Part shown: positions 8,245 to 19,046 of the stretch, piece after piece
Layout of the letters: the number at the start of each line of letters is the position of its first letter
How positions within the stretch are numbered: position 1 is the stretch's first letter
NCBI GenBank assembly: GCA_035604335.1
Contig: DATNIT010000284.1
Coordinates: 12,255 to 76,254, forward strand
Length of the DNA stretch: 64,000 nucleotides
DNA from: DASZHJ01 sp035604335
GTDB lineage: Bacteria > Pseudomonadota > Alphaproteobacteria > ATCC43930 > CGMCC-115725
Reading direction: 5' to 3'
Notes under the pieces: model-generated
The model's database searches: none
The model's input: the letters and a program-made list of their open reading frames with translations, nothing else
What the model was told of the DNA's origin: nothing
Made by a program: the position numbers and the translations under genes

Positions 8245-9615
8245 ATGCCGATGACCGCGTCCGCCCCGAGGCCCACGCTTGCCCAACTCGCCGCCGATCT
8301 CGCCGCCGGCCGTATCACCAGCCGCGCGCTGGTCGAGGCGGCGCTCGAGCGCATCGCCGACCCCGCGGGCGAGGGCAAGCGCGCTTTCCTCAAGGTCTAT
8401 GGCGAGAGCGCCCGCGCGGCAGCCGACGCGCAGGACAAGCTGCGCAGCGCGGGTTATGTCGCCTCGCCGCTGGCGGGCTTACCGGTCTCGATCAAGGATC
8501 TCTTCGACGTCGCCGGGGAGCGCACGCTCGCGGGCTCGAAGGCGCTCGACGATGCGCCGGCGGCCAAGGCGGATGCGCCCATCGTGGCGCGTCTCAAGGC
8601 GGCGGGCGCGGTGCTGATGGGCCGCACGAACATGACCGAGTTCGCCTTCTCCGGCGTCGGCATCAATCCGCACTACGGCACGCCCGGAAATCCCTGGGAC
8701 CGCAAGCGCATCCCCGGCGGCTCCTCGTGCGGCGCGCCGATCTCGGTGGCGGATGGCATGGCGGCCGTCGCGATCGGCACGGATACTGGCGGTTCCGTGC
8801 GCATCCCGGCGGCGTTCTGCGGCCTCGCCGGCTTGAAGCCGACGCAGTTCCGGATCCCGCGGGAGGGCGCCACGCCGCTCTCCACCACGCTCGATTCCAT
8901 CGGGCCGATCGGCGTGAGCGTCGCGTGCTGCGCGATCACGGACGCGGTGCTCGCGGGCGAGCCGCCGGCGGTGCCGGCGGCGATCCCCGTCGGCGCGCTC
9001 CGGCTCGGTATCCCTCAAACGCTCATGCTCGACGACCTCGATCCGGAGGTCGCGGCTGCCTTCGAGCGTGCGACGTCTGCGCTCAGCCGCGCGGGTGCGC
9101 GCATCGTGGAACTGCCGCTGAAGCCGCTCGGCGACTACGCTGCGATCAACGCGAAGGGCGGCTTCTCGCCCTGCGAGGCCTATGCCTGGCATGAGCCGCT
9201 CTTGAAGCGGCGCGGCGGAGATTACGACCCGCGCGTGCGCGTGCGCATCGAGCGCGGCCGCGAGATGACCGCGGTGGATTACGTTCGCCTTCTCGAGCAG
9301 CGCGCCGATCTCATCGCGCGCACCGCCCGCGAGGCGGCCCACGTCGACGCGCTGATCGTGCCGACCCTGCCGCTGGTGGCGCCGCCGATCGCAGCCTTCG
9401 CCAAGGACGAGGATTTCTGGCGCCTCAATGGGCGCATTCTCCGCAACACCGCGCCGATCAACTTCCTCGATCGCTGCGCGATCACCCTTCCGATCGCTCC
9501 GCACGGCGAGGCGCCGGTGGGGCTGACTGTGGTCGGCAGCCACGGCGAGGATCGGCTGCTGCTCGCGATGGCGCTCGGCATCGAGGCGCTGGTCGAGCGG
9601 GAGTGCCGGCGCTAA
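8245..9615 (+). CDS. Amidase (amidase-signature family)
   Basis: A 456-residue amidase-signature hydrolase. The catalytic Lys lies in LPVSIKDLFDVAG, the cis-Ser in the IPGGSSCGA turn and the nucleophilic Ser in GTDTGGSVRIPA, followed by CGLAGLKPT. The first loop reads GGSSCG, a small change from the commoner GGSSGG. The family hydrolyses amides, including the glutaminase step of GatA, but no gatB or gatC is present, so this is more likely a stand-alone catabolic amidase. The start at ATG 8245 follows GAAGCGAGA; ATG 8251 is also possible. A longer frame to 8206 looks like upstream noise. Confidence 0.88.
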   Translation: MPMTASAPRPTLAQLAADLAAGRITSRALVEAALERIADPAGEGKRAFLKVYGESARAAADAQDKLRSAGYVASPLAGLPVSIKDLFDVAGERTLAGSKALDDAPAAKADAPIVARLKAAGAVLMGRTNMTEFAFSGVGINPHYGTPGNPWDRKRIPGGSSCGAPISVADGMAAVAIGTDTGGSVRIPAAFCGLAGLKPTQFRIPREGATPLSTTLDSIGPIGVSVACCAITDAVLAGEPPAVPAAIPVGALRLGIPQTLMLDDLDPEVAAAFERATSALSRAGARIVELPLKPLGDYAAINAKGGFSPCEAYAWHEPLLKRRGGDYDPRVRVRIERGREMTAVDYVRLLEQRADLIARTAREAAHVDALIVPTLPLVAPPIAAFAKDEDFWRLNGRILRNTAPINFLDRCAITLPIAPHGEAPVGLTVVGSHGEDRLLLAMALGIEALVERECRR

Positions 9616-9636
9616 CTCCCACTTGGGGAGGATGGC

Positions 9637-10254
9637 ATGCGATCGCGCGGGCCCGGTTTTCGGTGGCTCTGGTTGGCGGCGGCGCTGCCGCTGATCGCCG
9701 GTTGCGCCGAGCGTCCCCGCTATCCGCTGCTGTCGCCGATTGCGCAGGCCCAGAGCTACGGCTACGGCGAGACCGCCAAGGGTCCGGAGCGGTACACCGT
9801 GACCTACCGCACGCCCGTGCAGACGTCGTCGGGCCCGCCCACGGCGCAGGATCGGGAGGCCGAGGCCCTGCGCGCGCAAGCCCTCGACTTCGCGCTCTGG
9901 CGCGCCGCGCAGATCGCGGAGGCCTCGGGGTATGAAGGGTTTCGCGTCTCGGATAAACGAACCGACCTCGATACCCTGCCCGAGCCCGCTTACTACGATC
10001 GGGATTTCTATGGGCCGTGGGGCGGCGCCGGCGTGGACACGTTCGGGTACAATCGGAGCATGGGCGTCGGAGTGGGCGCGGGGCTCGGCTATACGCCGCG
10101 TCCGCCGAGCCTTTATGTCTATCGGCGCGCGCGAGCGAGCGTCGAGATCGAGCTTACTCATGCCTTGGTGCCGGGCGAGTACCGGGCCGCGGATGTGCTG
10201 GCGCAGGCCCAGCGAGCCTATCCGACCGCCGCCCAGACGCGGCCGCAAAGCTGA
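9637..10254 (+). CDS. Predicted outer-membrane lipoprotein (CC0125-type)
   Basis: A 205-residue protein with a lipoprotein signal: basic start, hydrophobic LWLAAALPLIAGC with a lipobox cysteine at about residue 24. The mature part contains YGYGETAKGPERYTVTY, an alanine-rich helix and a YVYRRARASVEIEL strand near the C-terminus, as I recall from alphaproteobacterial lipoproteins of the Caulobacter CC0125/CC1285 type. Function is unknown. It follows the amidase by 21 bp, so they may share a transcript, although a functional link is not evident. Confidence 0.7.
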   Translation: MRSRGPGFRWLWLAAALPLIAGCAERPRYPLLSPIAQAQSYGYGETAKGPERYTVTYRTPVQTSSGPPTAQDREAEALRAQALDFALWRAAQIAEASGYEGFRVSDKRTDLDTLPEPAYYDRDFYGPWGGAGVDTFGYNRSMGVGVGAGLGYTPRPPSLYVYRRARASVEIELTHALVPGEYRAADVLAQAQRAYPTAAQTRPQS

Positions 10255-10261
10255 AGCCGCG

Positions 10262-10624
10262 TCAACGGCGGTAGCTCTCGATCTCGACCGGCCGCATCGC
10301 GGGCAGGCATTTCTGGAGGGTGCGCAGGACGTCGGCGATGGTGGGGCCGCTCGCCACGCGCTGCGGGCCGCTCAGCACCGCGAAGTCGCCATGCCGGCTG
10401 GTACCCGGTGCGAACTTCACCACGGTGTAGAGCGGGCGCTCCTGGGTATGGCGGAAGACCGAGAACAGCGCCGCGCTCTCGCGCTGGTCGATCGCGTAGT
10501 CGCGCCACTCGCCCCGCATGACTTGGCGGCTGTAGAGAGACAGGAGCTGGTTGAGCTCGGTGCGGCTGAAAAAGACGGCCTTGGCCTTGCGGCGGTAGTC
10601 GTTGAGGCGGTGGAACGTCGCCAT
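10262..10624 (-). CDS. DUF2794 family protein
   Basis: A 120-residue protein matching the alphaproteobacterial DUF2794 family: the start MATFHRLNDYRRKAKAVFF, the helix ELNQLLSLYSRQV and GEWRDYAID are characteristic. Function unknown. The M at 10624 matches the family start; an in-frame ATG at 10660 would add 12 residues but has no recognisable ribosome-binding site. It converges with the lipoprotein gene and is divergent from the TPR-like gene, between which lie about 150 bp of likely promoter region. Confidence 0.75.
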   Translation of the reverse strand: MATFHRLNDYRRKAKAVFFSRTELNQLLSLYSRQVMRGEWRDYAIDQRESAALFSVFRHTQERPLYTVVKFAPGTSRHGDFAVLSGPQRVASGPTIADVLRTLQKCLPAMRPVEIESYRR

Positions 10625-10773
10625 CCTCCACCCGCCCCTAAGGACTTGTCTCTTCTGCATCCATAAACCGAAGTCTTCCCGATTTCGCGGGGCTCGTCCA
10701 GTCCCTCGGCCCCCTGTTTGCCTCGCCGGAGGCGAGCCGCTATGGTAGCGGCCGTTTTGGTTTGGGGTTGCGC

Positions 10774-11418
10774 GTGAGCGATATCTTTCAAGAAGTTGAT
10801 GAAGATCTACGCCATGACAAATGGCTGCAGCTTTGGAAGCAGTACCAGAACTATGTCATCGGTCTCGCCGCGCTGATCGTCATCGCGACCGCGGCGGTCA
10901 CCTACTGGCGGCATTACGATCAGCAGCAGCGCGAAACCGAGGGCCTGCGCAACGCCATGGCGCTCGATGATGCGCGCGGCGGTAAATTCACCGAGGCGGC
11001 GGATGCCCTGGATGCCATGGCGCGGAGCGCGCATGTCGGGCGCGCCACCGTCGCGCGCTTCGAGGCGGCGGCGCTGCGCATGCGCGCGGGCAACGAGGCG
11101 GCGGGGATCGCCGCCTATGATGCGATCGCCAAGGACGGCGCCATCGATCCGATCTATCGCGATCTCGCGACCGTCCTATGGAGCCTGCATGCGGTCGACA
11201 CGGTCGACCCGCAAGCAGTCATCGATCGCTTGGCTCCCGTGACGAGCAAGGACAATCCCTGGCATGCCTCGGCGATCGAGGTGACGGCGGTCGTTCACCT
11301 GAAGGCCGGCGACCGCGCCGCCGCGCGCGCGGATTATCAAAAACTCGCCGACGACCTGGCGGCGCCGAGAGGCTTGCGCGCGCGCGCCGCGCAGATGCTG
11401 GCGGCGTTGGAATCTTGA
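10774..11418 (+). CDS. YfgM-like membrane-anchored tetratricopeptide protein
   Basis: A 214-residue protein beginning at a GTG that gives the family start VSDIFQEVDEDLRHDK. One membrane segment (YVIGLAALIVIATAAVTYW, about residues 28-48) anchors it in the inner membrane with a periplasmic helical-repeat domain. In E. coli the equivalent YfgM is an ancillary component of the SecYEG translocon and periplasmic chaperone network. It is directly followed, 16 bp later, by bamB and then der, the same order as yfgM-bamB-der, which supports the assignment. A TTG at 10762 is a less likely start. Confidence 0.82.
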   Translation: MSDIFQEVDEDLRHDKWLQLWKQYQNYVIGLAALIVIATAAVTYWRHYDQQQRETEGLRNAMALDDARGGKFTEAADALDAMARSAHVGRATVARFEAAALRMRAGNEAAGIAAYDAIAKDGAIDPIYRDLATVLWSLHAVDTVDPQAVIDRLAPVTSKDNPWHASAIEVTAVVHLKAGDRAAARADYQKLADDLAAPRGLRARAAQMLAALES

Positions 11419-11434
11419 GTTGGGATTTGTGGGA

Positions 11435-12772
11435 ATGACGAAGTGGTTTCCGGTGGCGATGGCCATGATCGCGCTCGGTCTGGCGGGCTGCGACATAGCC
11501 GACATGGTGGACTCGGTGCTGCCGACCGCGCCCAAGCCGCCGCTTCCGGGCAAGCGGGTGTCGGTGCTCAATCTCGAGCAGCAGATCCAGCCGGATCCGT
11601 CGATCCAAGAAGTCGCCGTGCGCTTGCCGCAACCCGTCGTGAATCGCGATTGGCCGGAAGCCGGCGGCTATCCGACCCACGCCATGTATCACTTGGCGCT
11701 CGGCGACCCCGTGCGCCAGGCGTGGTCGCGCAGCTTCGGCGAGGGGAATTCCCGCTCCGGCCAGGTGCTGGCGGCGCCCGTCATCGAGAACGGCCGCATC
11801 GTAACCATGGATGCGGAATCCGTGGTGACCGCCTTCGACGCCGGCAACGGCCGCCGGCTCTGGAGGTTCAATACCCAGCCCAAGAAGACGGATACCACGA
11901 CTTTCGGCGGCGGCGTTGCGGCGCTCGGCAACCGCGTCTACGTCACCACCGGCTACGCGGAGATCCTGGCGCTCGACGCCAAGACGGGCAGACAGCTGTG
12001 GCGACGCCCCGTGCCGGGTCCGCTGCACGCGGCCCCAACCGTCGCGGATGGCCGCGTGTTCGCGGTCACGGTCGACAATCAGCTCGAGGTCCTGGCGGCC
12101 GACGATGGCCGCGTCCTCTGGACGCACAACGGCCTGCCGGAGACCGCGGGATTGCTGGGCGGCTCGAGCCCGGCGGTAGAGGGCGATATCGTGGTGGTCG
12201 CCTATTCCTCCGGCGAGATCTTCGCGCTGCGGGTGGAGAACGGGCGGCCGCTCTGGACCGACAATCTCGCCAGCGCGCGCAGCCTCGACGCGCTGACCTC
12301 TCTTGCCGATATCCGCGGACGGCCGGTGATCGATCACGGGCTGGTGTTCGCCATCAGCCACAGCGGCCGCATGGTGGCGATCGATCTCCGCACCGGCGAC
12401 CGCGTCTGGGAGCAGGACCTGGGCGGATCCTATACGCCGTGGATTGCGGGAGATTACGTCTACGTCCTGACCAACGACGATTCGCTTGTGTGCCTCACGC
12501 GGCACGAGGGCAAGATCAAGTGGGTGCTCGATCTCCCGCGCTACGAGAACGAGGAGAAGAAGAAGGATCCGCTGGATTGGTCGGGGCCGGTGCTCGCGAG
12601 CGACCGGCTGATCGTCGTGGCCTCCAATGGAGATGCCCTCTCGATCTCGCCCTATACGGGCAAGCCGCTCGGGCGGATCGTGTTCTCCGACGGCAGCTAC
12701 GTGGCGCCGGTGCTCGCGAACAAGACGCTCTATATCGTCACCCAGGGCGCTGACCTCATCGCCTACCGCTAG
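11435..12772 (+). CDS. bamB: Outer membrane protein assembly factor BamB
   Basis: A 445-residue lipoprotein: ATG at 11435 after GTGGGA, hydrophobic segment ending in the lipobox LAGC (about residue 16). The rest is an eight-bladed beta-propeller with repeated pyrrolo-quinoline-quinone-like blades, seen as recurring A-D-G-x-x-L-W motifs (AFDAGNGRRLWRF, ALDAKTGRQLWRR, VLAADDGRVLWTH, AIDLRTGDRVWEQ). BamB works with BamA in the periplasm to fold outer-membrane beta-barrels. Slightly longer than E. coli BamB (about 392). Placed between the yfgM-like gene and der, a conserved arrangement. Confidence 0.9.
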   Translation: MTKWFPVAMAMIALGLAGCDIADMVDSVLPTAPKPPLPGKRVSVLNLEQQIQPDPSIQEVAVRLPQPVVNRDWPEAGGYPTHAMYHLALGDPVRQAWSRSFGEGNSRSGQVLAAPVIENGRIVTMDAESVVTAFDAGNGRRLWRFNTQPKKTDTTTFGGGVAALGNRVYVTTGYAEILALDAKTGRQLWRRPVPGPLHAAPTVADGRVFAVTVDNQLEVLAADDGRVLWTHNGLPETAGLLGGSSPAVEGDIVVVAYSSGEIFALRVENGRPLWTDNLASARSLDALTSLADIRGRPVIDHGLVFAISHSGRMVAIDLRTGDRVWEQDLGGSYTPWIAGDYVYVLTNDDSLVCLTRHEGKIKWVLDLPRYENEEKKKDPLDWSGPVLASDRLIVVASNGDALSISPYTGKPLGRIVFSDGSYVAPVLANKTLYIVTQGADLIAYR

Positions 12773-12802
12773 CGCGGCCGCGATGCTGGCCGGGGGCGTG
12801 TC

Positions 12803-14152
12803 ATGACCGCAACGGTCGCCATCGTCGGCCGCCCGAATGTCGGCAAGTCGACCCTGTTCAACCGCTTGACGCAACGGCGGCTGGCGTTGGTCGACGATAC
12901 GCCGGGCGTCACGCGCGACTGGCGCGAGGGCGAGGCGCGGCTCGGCGACCTGCGTTTCCGCGTGCTCGACACCGCGGGCCTGGAAGAGGCCGAGCGCGAC
13001 AGCCTCTCCGCGCGCATGAGCGAGCAAACCGAGCACTCGCTCGGCCAGGCCGACATCGTGCTGCTTCTCGTCGACGCGCGCGCGGGCATCACGCCGGTCG
13101 ATCGGCATTTCGCCGAGCGACTGCGCCGGCGCGGCCTCCCGACCCTGCTGGTCGCCAACAAGACCGAGAGCCGGGCGGGCGACGCCGGGTTGCTCGATGC
13201 TTACGCGCTGGGCCTGGGCGAGCCGATCGCGATCTCGGCGGAGCATGGCGAGGGTATGGCCGAGCTCTACGACGCCATCCGACCGCTGATCGAGAGCTCG
13301 CCCGAGCCCACCGAGGAGGCGCCGGCGGTAGAAGCGCCGAAGCCGCTGCAGCTTGCCGTGGTGGGGCGGCCGAACGTCGGCAAATCAACCCTGGTCAATC
13401 GCCTCCTCGGCGAGGAGCGGCTGCTGACGGGGCCCGAGGCCGGCATCACCCGGGACGCGATCACGGTCGAGTGGCGCTGGCACGGCAAGCCGGTGCGGCT
13501 CATCGATACCGCGGGCCTTCGCCGCAAAGCCAAGGTCGAGGGCAAGCTCGAGAAGCTCTCGGTCGCCGACACGCTGCGCGCGATCCGCTTCGCCGAGGTG
13601 GTGGTCCTCGTGCTCGACGCCGAGCAGATGCTGGAGCGCCAGGATCTCACCATCGCCCGCCTGGTCGAGGAGGAGGGGCGCGCCCTCGTGCTCGCGGTCA
13701 ACAAGTGGGACCTGGTGACCGACAAGCCGAAGGCGCTGGAGCGGTTGCGGTACCGGCTCGAGGTTTCGCTGCCGCAGCTGCAGGGCGTCGCCGCGGTGAC
13801 GCTCTCCGCCAAGACCGGCCGCGGGCTCGAGAAGCTGATGCCGGCGGCGTTCGCGGCTCATGCCGCGTGGAATCGCCGGATCGCCACGCCGGCGCTCAAC
13901 CGCTGGCTCGAGGCGGCGCAGGCGCGGCACCCGCCGCCGCTGGTCTCGGGGCGCCGGCTGCGCCTGCGCTATATGACCCAAGCGAACATCCGTCCGCCCA
14001 CCTTCGCGCTCTTCGCCTCCAAACCCGGCGACTTGCCGGAGTCCTACCGCGGCTACCTCGTGAAGCTCCTGCGCGAGGACTTCGACCTGCCGGGCGTGCC
14101 CATCCGCATGATGCTGAGGAAGGGCAAGAATCCGTACGCCGGAAAGGACTGA
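12803..14152 (+). CDS. der: Ribosome assembly GTPase Der (EngA)
   Basis: A 449-residue protein with two tandem Ras-like GTPase domains, the signature of Der/EngA. GRPNVGKST occurs twice (residues 9-17 and about 187-195), each followed by a G3 motif (DTAGL) and a G4 (NKTE, then NKWD). The C-terminal KH-like domain ends at NPYAGKD. It acts in maturation of the 50S ribosomal subunit. It follows bamB by 30 bp and probably belongs to the same transcript. Confidence 0.97.
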   Translation: MTATVAIVGRPNVGKSTLFNRLTQRRLALVDDTPGVTRDWREGEARLGDLRFRVLDTAGLEEAERDSLSARMSEQTEHSLGQADIVLLLVDARAGITPVDRHFAERLRRRGLPTLLVANKTESRAGDAGLLDAYALGLGEPIAISAEHGEGMAELYDAIRPLIESSPEPTEEAPAVEAPKPLQLAVVGRPNVGKSTLVNRLLGEERLLTGPEAGITRDAITVEWRWHGKPVRLIDTAGLRRKAKVEGKLEKLSVADTLRAIRFAEVVVLVLDAEQMLERQDLTIARLVEEEGRALVLAVNKWDLVTDKPKALERLRYRLEVSLPQLQGVAAVTLSAKTGRGLEKLMPAAFAAHAAWNRRIATPALNRWLEAAQARHPPPLVSGRRLRLRYMTQANIRPPTFALFASKPGDLPESYRGYLVKLLREDFDLPGVPIRMMLRKGKNPYAGKD

Positions 14153-14159
14153 GCGCGGC

Positions 14160-14381
14160 TCAGCTCCGACGCCGGTCCATGAAGATGAGCGCGGCGCCCG
14201 CGAGCACGGCCACGATGCCGGCATAGGTCGGGATGGGGTAGTTGGTCTCGGTCGTCTGTGTCGCCGTCACCGGGCCAATCTTGGCGACCTCCTCGGTATG
14301 ACGAACCGGGATCTCGCGGACGACCAGCCCGGCGATTCCCAGTACGATGAGCACCACGCCCAGGATGGCTAACGGTCGCAT
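14160..14381 (-). CDS. Small two-helix membrane protein, unknown function
   Basis: A 73-residue protein with hydrophobic segments at both ends (AILGVVLIVLGIAGLVV and AGIVAVLAGAALIFM) joined by a polar loop, ending in basic DRRRS. The topology and size resemble DUF3185-type small membrane proteins, but I am not certain of the family. It lies after the SDR gene on the minus strand, converging with der. A GATATC-rich 48-bp gap separates it from the SDR stop. Confidence 0.6.
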   Translation of the reverse strand: MRPLAILGVVLIVLGIAGLVVREIPVRHTEEVAKIGPVTATQTTETNYPIPTYAGIVAVLAGAALIFMDRRRS

Positions 14382-14429
14382 CGGATATCTCCTGTTTTGA
14401 AATGCAAGTTGAGAAGCTGCGAGTGCGGA

Positions 14430-15155
14430 TCAGGCAACGGCCGAGACGAGCTCGCCATTCCGCGCCGAGCGAGCTTCGGCGAGCGCGACGAAAATCTCGG
14501 TGCGGGTTTCCGGCGATGGCAGCTTGGCGCGGTCCTCGCCGGGAAAGGCGCGCAGACGCAGCGCCGTCCCCAGGACGCCGGGATCCACCAGGTTCGCGGT
14601 CGCCTTGGTGACGCCGAGCTCGCGCGCGTAAATGCGCACCAGCGCCTCGAGCGCGGCCTTGCTGGCGGCATAAGCGCCCCAGTAGGCGGCGAGATCGCGG
14701 GCGGCGGCGCAGGTCACGAAGAGCGCGCGCCCGGCGTCGGATAGGCGCAGCAGCGGATCGAGCGAGCGGATGAGGCGCCAGTTGGCGGTCAAGTTCACCG
14801 CCATCACCTCGTCCCAACTCTTGGGATCGAGGTGCCCGAGCGGCGAGAGCTTTCCGAGCACCGCCGCGTTGCCGACGAGCACGTCGAGCCGGCCGAAGCG
14901 CTGCTGGATCGCGACGCCCATCTGGTCGATTTTGTCGAGCTCGCGGAGGTCGAGGGGCAGCAGCGTCGCCGGTGTGCCGCCGGCCTTGCGGATCTCGTCG
15001 TCGACTTCCTCGAGCCCGCCTTGGGTGCGCGCGGTCAGGATGACGTGGGCGCCTTCGGTGGCGAAGCGCTTCGCAAGAGCCGCGCCCAAGCCGCGGGAGG
15101 CGCCGGTGATGAGCGCCAGGCGGCCCTGGAGCCGGCCGCCGCTCGGCGCCGCCAT
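14430..15155 (-). CDS. Short-chain dehydrogenase/reductase (SDR)
   Basis: A 241-residue classical SDR with a Rossmann fold. The cofactor-binding TGASRGLG lies near residues 17-24, NAAVLGKL carries the usual NAG position and the catalytic YAASK is present (WGAYAASKAALEAL). It reduces or oxidises an unknown carbonyl substrate with NAD(P)H. It starts 4 bp after purF ends, on the same strand, so the genes are co-transcribed, a placement often seen in alphaproteobacteria. The serine of the catalytic triad appears replaced in LFVTCAAAR (T-C instead of S), which may alter activity. Confidence 0.88.
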   Translation of the reverse strand: MAAPSGGRLQGRLALITGASRGLGAALAKRFATEGAHVILTARTQGGLEEVDDEIRKAGGTPATLLPLDLRELDKIDQMGVAIQQRFGRLDVLVGNAAVLGKLSPLGHLDPKSWDEVMAVNLTANWRLIRSLDPLLRLSDAGRALFVTCAAARDLAAYWGAYAASKAALEALVRIYARELGVTKATANLVDPGVLGTALRLRAFPGEDRAKLPSPETRTEIFVALAEARSARNGELVSAVA

Positions 15156-15159
15156 CGGC

Positions 15160-16614
15160 TCAAGCCGTCTCGGCCAGGAGCGACAGCTGGATCGAGACCT
15201 TGCCGGCGTCGTAGTCGGTGAGCGCGATCGGATAATCGCCCGTGAAGCAGGCGTCGCAGTACTTGGGCGCCGCAGGGTCGCGGCCCGCCTCGCCCATGGC
15301 GCGGTAGAGACCGTCGATCGAGATGAAAGCGAGGCTGTCGGCGCCGATGTGGCGGCCCATGGCCCTCACGTCGTAGCGCGAGGCCAGGAGCTGCTCGCGC
15401 TCGGGCGTCGCGATGCCGTAGAAGCAGGAATGCGTGGTCGGCGGGCTCGAGATGCGCATGTGCACCTCGCGGGCGCCGGCGCTGCGCACCATGTCGACGA
15501 TCTTGGTCGAGGTGGTGCCGCGCACGATCGAATCGTCCACGAGCACGACGCGCTTGCCCTCGAGGTGCGAGCGGTTCGCGTTGTGTTTGAGCTTGACGCC
15601 GAGGTGGCGGATCTGGTCGGTCGGCTCGATGAAGGTGCGGCCGATATAATGATTGCGGATGATGCCAAGCTCGAAGGGCAGGCCCGATTCCTGGGCGTAG
15701 CCGATCGCGGCGGGCACGCCGGAATCCGGCACCGGCACCACGATGTCGGCATCGATATGGCTCTCGCGGGCGAGCTCGGCGCCGATGCGCTTCCTCGCCT
15801 CATAGACGCTGGTGCCCTCGACCACGCTGTCGGGGCGCGCGAAATAGATGTGCTCGAAGATGCAGAAGCGCTTGCGCAGCTTCGGGAATGGCCGCGAGCT
15901 GCGCACGCCGAGCGCGTCGATGGTCAGGAGCTCGCCGGCCTCGACGTCGCGCACGAATTCCGCGCCGATGATGTCGAGCGCGCAGCTCTCGGACGAGATG
16001 ATCCAGGCATCGCCGAGCTGGCCCAGCACCAGCGGCCGGACTCCGAGGGGATCGCGCACGGCCATGAGCCCGTCCTGCGCCAGCGCGCCCAGGGAATAGG
16101 CGCCCTCCACCTGCCGCAGCGCCTCCACCATGCGATCCTCGACCGTGCGCTTGAGGCTGGTGGCGATCAGGTGAACGATCACCTCGGTATCGCTGGTCGA
16201 CTGGAACAGGCTGCCCCGCCGCACCAGCTGGCGGCGCAGGTGATAGGAGTTGGTGAGATTGCCGTTGTGGCAGATCGCGAGACCGCCGAACTCGAAGTCG
16301 GCGAACAGCGGCTGCACGTTGCGCATGGCCACTTCGCCGGTGGTGGCATAGCGGACATGGCCGAGCGCCGAGTGGCCGGCGAGCCGCGCCATCACGTCCT
16401 TGGAGGCGAAGATATCGCCGACATGGCCCATATCCCGGTGCGCGTGGAACTGCTCGCCGTCGAAGGCGACGATCCCCGCGGCTTCCTGGCCGCGGTGCTG
16501 CAGCGCGTGGAGGCCCAATGCCACCAGCGCCGCGGCCTCGGAATGGCCGAACACGCCGAACACGCCGCACTCTTCCCTCAGATGGTCGTCGTCATAAGGG
16601 TGGGTGGTCGGCAT
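15160..16614 (-). CDS. purF: Amidophosphoribosyltransferase (first step of purine synthesis)
   Basis: A 484-residue PurF, which makes phosphoribosylamine from PRPP and glutamine. A 15-residue propeptide precedes the catalytic N-terminal Cys16 (REECGVFGVFGH), as in the Bacillus-type enzyme, which needs processing. The glutaminase domain has GHVRYATTG and AICHNGNLTN. The phosphoribosyltransferase domain has VVLVDDSIVRGTTS, the PRPP-binding loop. A CNHSEAAALVALGLHALQHRG-like segment follows the start. It sits in the usual cvpA-purF order, with the SDR gene 4 bp downstream. Confidence 0.96.
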   Translation of the reverse strand: MPTTHPYDDDHLREECGVFGVFGHSEAAALVALGLHALQHRGQEAAGIVAFDGEQFHAHRDMGHVGDIFASKDVMARLAGHSALGHVRYATTGEVAMRNVQPLFADFEFGGLAICHNGNLTNSYHLRRQLVRRGSLFQSTSDTEVIVHLIATSLKRTVEDRMVEALRQVEGAYSLGALAQDGLMAVRDPLGVRPLVLGQLGDAWIISSESCALDIIGAEFVRDVEAGELLTIDALGVRSSRPFPKLRKRFCIFEHIYFARPDSVVEGTSVYEARKRIGAELARESHIDADIVVPVPDSGVPAAIGYAQESGLPFELGIIRNHYIGRTFIEPTDQIRHLGVKLKHNANRSHLEGKRVVLVDDSIVRGTTSTKIVDMVRSAGAREVHMRISSPPTTHSCFYGIATPEREQLLASRYDVRAMGRHIGADSLAFISIDGLYRAMGEAGRDPAAPKYCDACFTGDYPIALTDYDAGKVSIQLSLLAETA

Positions 16615-16845
16615 GTCTGGACCCTCGGCGGTCGGCGGGTGGGCGGACAGTCCCGCCGTAGGCTAGATAGGGACGACTCCGCGGGTTTTTGAGGCCCGGC
16701 GAGAAGGGTTCTACACGCTATCCGCCGGTACTTCCAGCCGGGTCGGCAAACCCCTTGCGCGGTCAATCGGATGCGCCGGAGCCAGCGGCCGGGCGCCGGC
16801 CCCGTGGCCGGACATACCTCCGCGAGTCGCCGAGTCCACAGCGCA

Positions 16846-17517
16846 CTATTGCGACGAGTTCTGCTGGAACAGGCGGTTCATATCCCGCTGCTGGTCGGAG
16901 GTGTAGCCCTTGCCGGTTTCGGCGTCAGTGGATTTCGGCGCGGCCTGGGTGGGCTGCTGGAGGGCGCGGATCGCGCCCGTGGCGTCGCGGGCTTGGTCCA
17001 CGCGCTGCTGCGCCTCGGCGGCGGTGGTCTCGGCCCGGTTGCGCACCGAGCTCGGCACCAGGGCCTTGAGCTTGTCGGCGCCGATCTGCAGCAGGGTTGC
17101 CGTGCGTGCCTCCTTGATCCAGACGGGCCGGTTGGCCTCCGGCAGGGCCCAGGTCACGCCGATATAGACGAGACACGCGAGGATCACGCCGCGCACCAGC
17201 CCGAACAGCAGCCCGAGGGTGCGGTCGAGAGCGGAGAGCGAGCTGTCCTTGACCCGGCGCGAGATCATCGAGCTCAGGATCGAGAGCACAATCAGCACCA
17301 CCACGAACACCGAGAGCGCCGCCGCGGCATCCGCGACGATGCCCTTGGCGAGCCACCGCTCCGCGATCGGGCGCGAAAAAGGGAAGGCGTAGAGCGCGGC
17401 CAAGCTGGCGCCGATCCACGTGCCGACCGACAGCGCTTCCCGGACGAACCCCCGGGCGAACGCGAAGAGGCCCGACAGCACGATCAGCACGATGATGAAG
17501 ATGTCGAACGGATTCAT
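16846..17517 (-). CDS. cvpA: CvpA family inner-membrane protein
   Basis: A 223-residue protein with about four membrane segments in the first 160 residues, starting MNPFDIFIIVLIVLSGLFAFARG, here noted as MNPFDIFIIV and FAFARGFVREAL. The LDRTLGLLFGLVRGVILAC segment is the family's conserved third helix. The C-terminal tail is polar and Gln-rich. CvpA is linked to envelope stress and historically to colicin V production; its molecular role is unresolved. It lies between radA and purF, the standard arrangement. About 230 bp with no gene separate it from purF, probably holding the purF promoter. Confidence 0.9.
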   Translation of the reverse strand: MNPFDIFIIVLIVLSGLFAFARGFVREALSVGTWIGASLAALYAFPFSRPIAERWLAKGIVADAAAALSVFVVVLIVLSILSSMISRRVKDSSLSALDRTLGLLFGLVRGVILACLVYIGVTWALPEANRPVWIKEARTATLLQIGADKLKALVPSSVRNRAETTAAEAQQRVDQARDATGAIRALQQPTQAAPKSTDAETGKGYTSDQQRDMNRLFQQNSSQ

Positions 17518-17600
17518 TCGTTTATTGTCTCACAGGCGGCTGGATGGCGCCGAAAGATTTCCGCGAATGCGGCGGAGTCGCCCTCGGTGTCCAATCTGGG

Positions 17601-19028
<1,428 letters not shown>

Positions 19029-19046
19029 GTCGATTACTCCAGGCGA

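Noticed and set aside
8479..10248. 589-codon frame antisense to the amidase and lipoprotein genes
   Set aside because: Arg/His/Asp-rich shadow; the sense frames have clear family motifs.
11219..13246. 675-codon frame antisense to bamB and der
   Set aside because: Shadow of two well-supported conserved genes.
14770..16692. 640-codon frame antisense to purF and the SDR gene
   Set aside because: Covers conserved sense genes; no motifs in its own translation.
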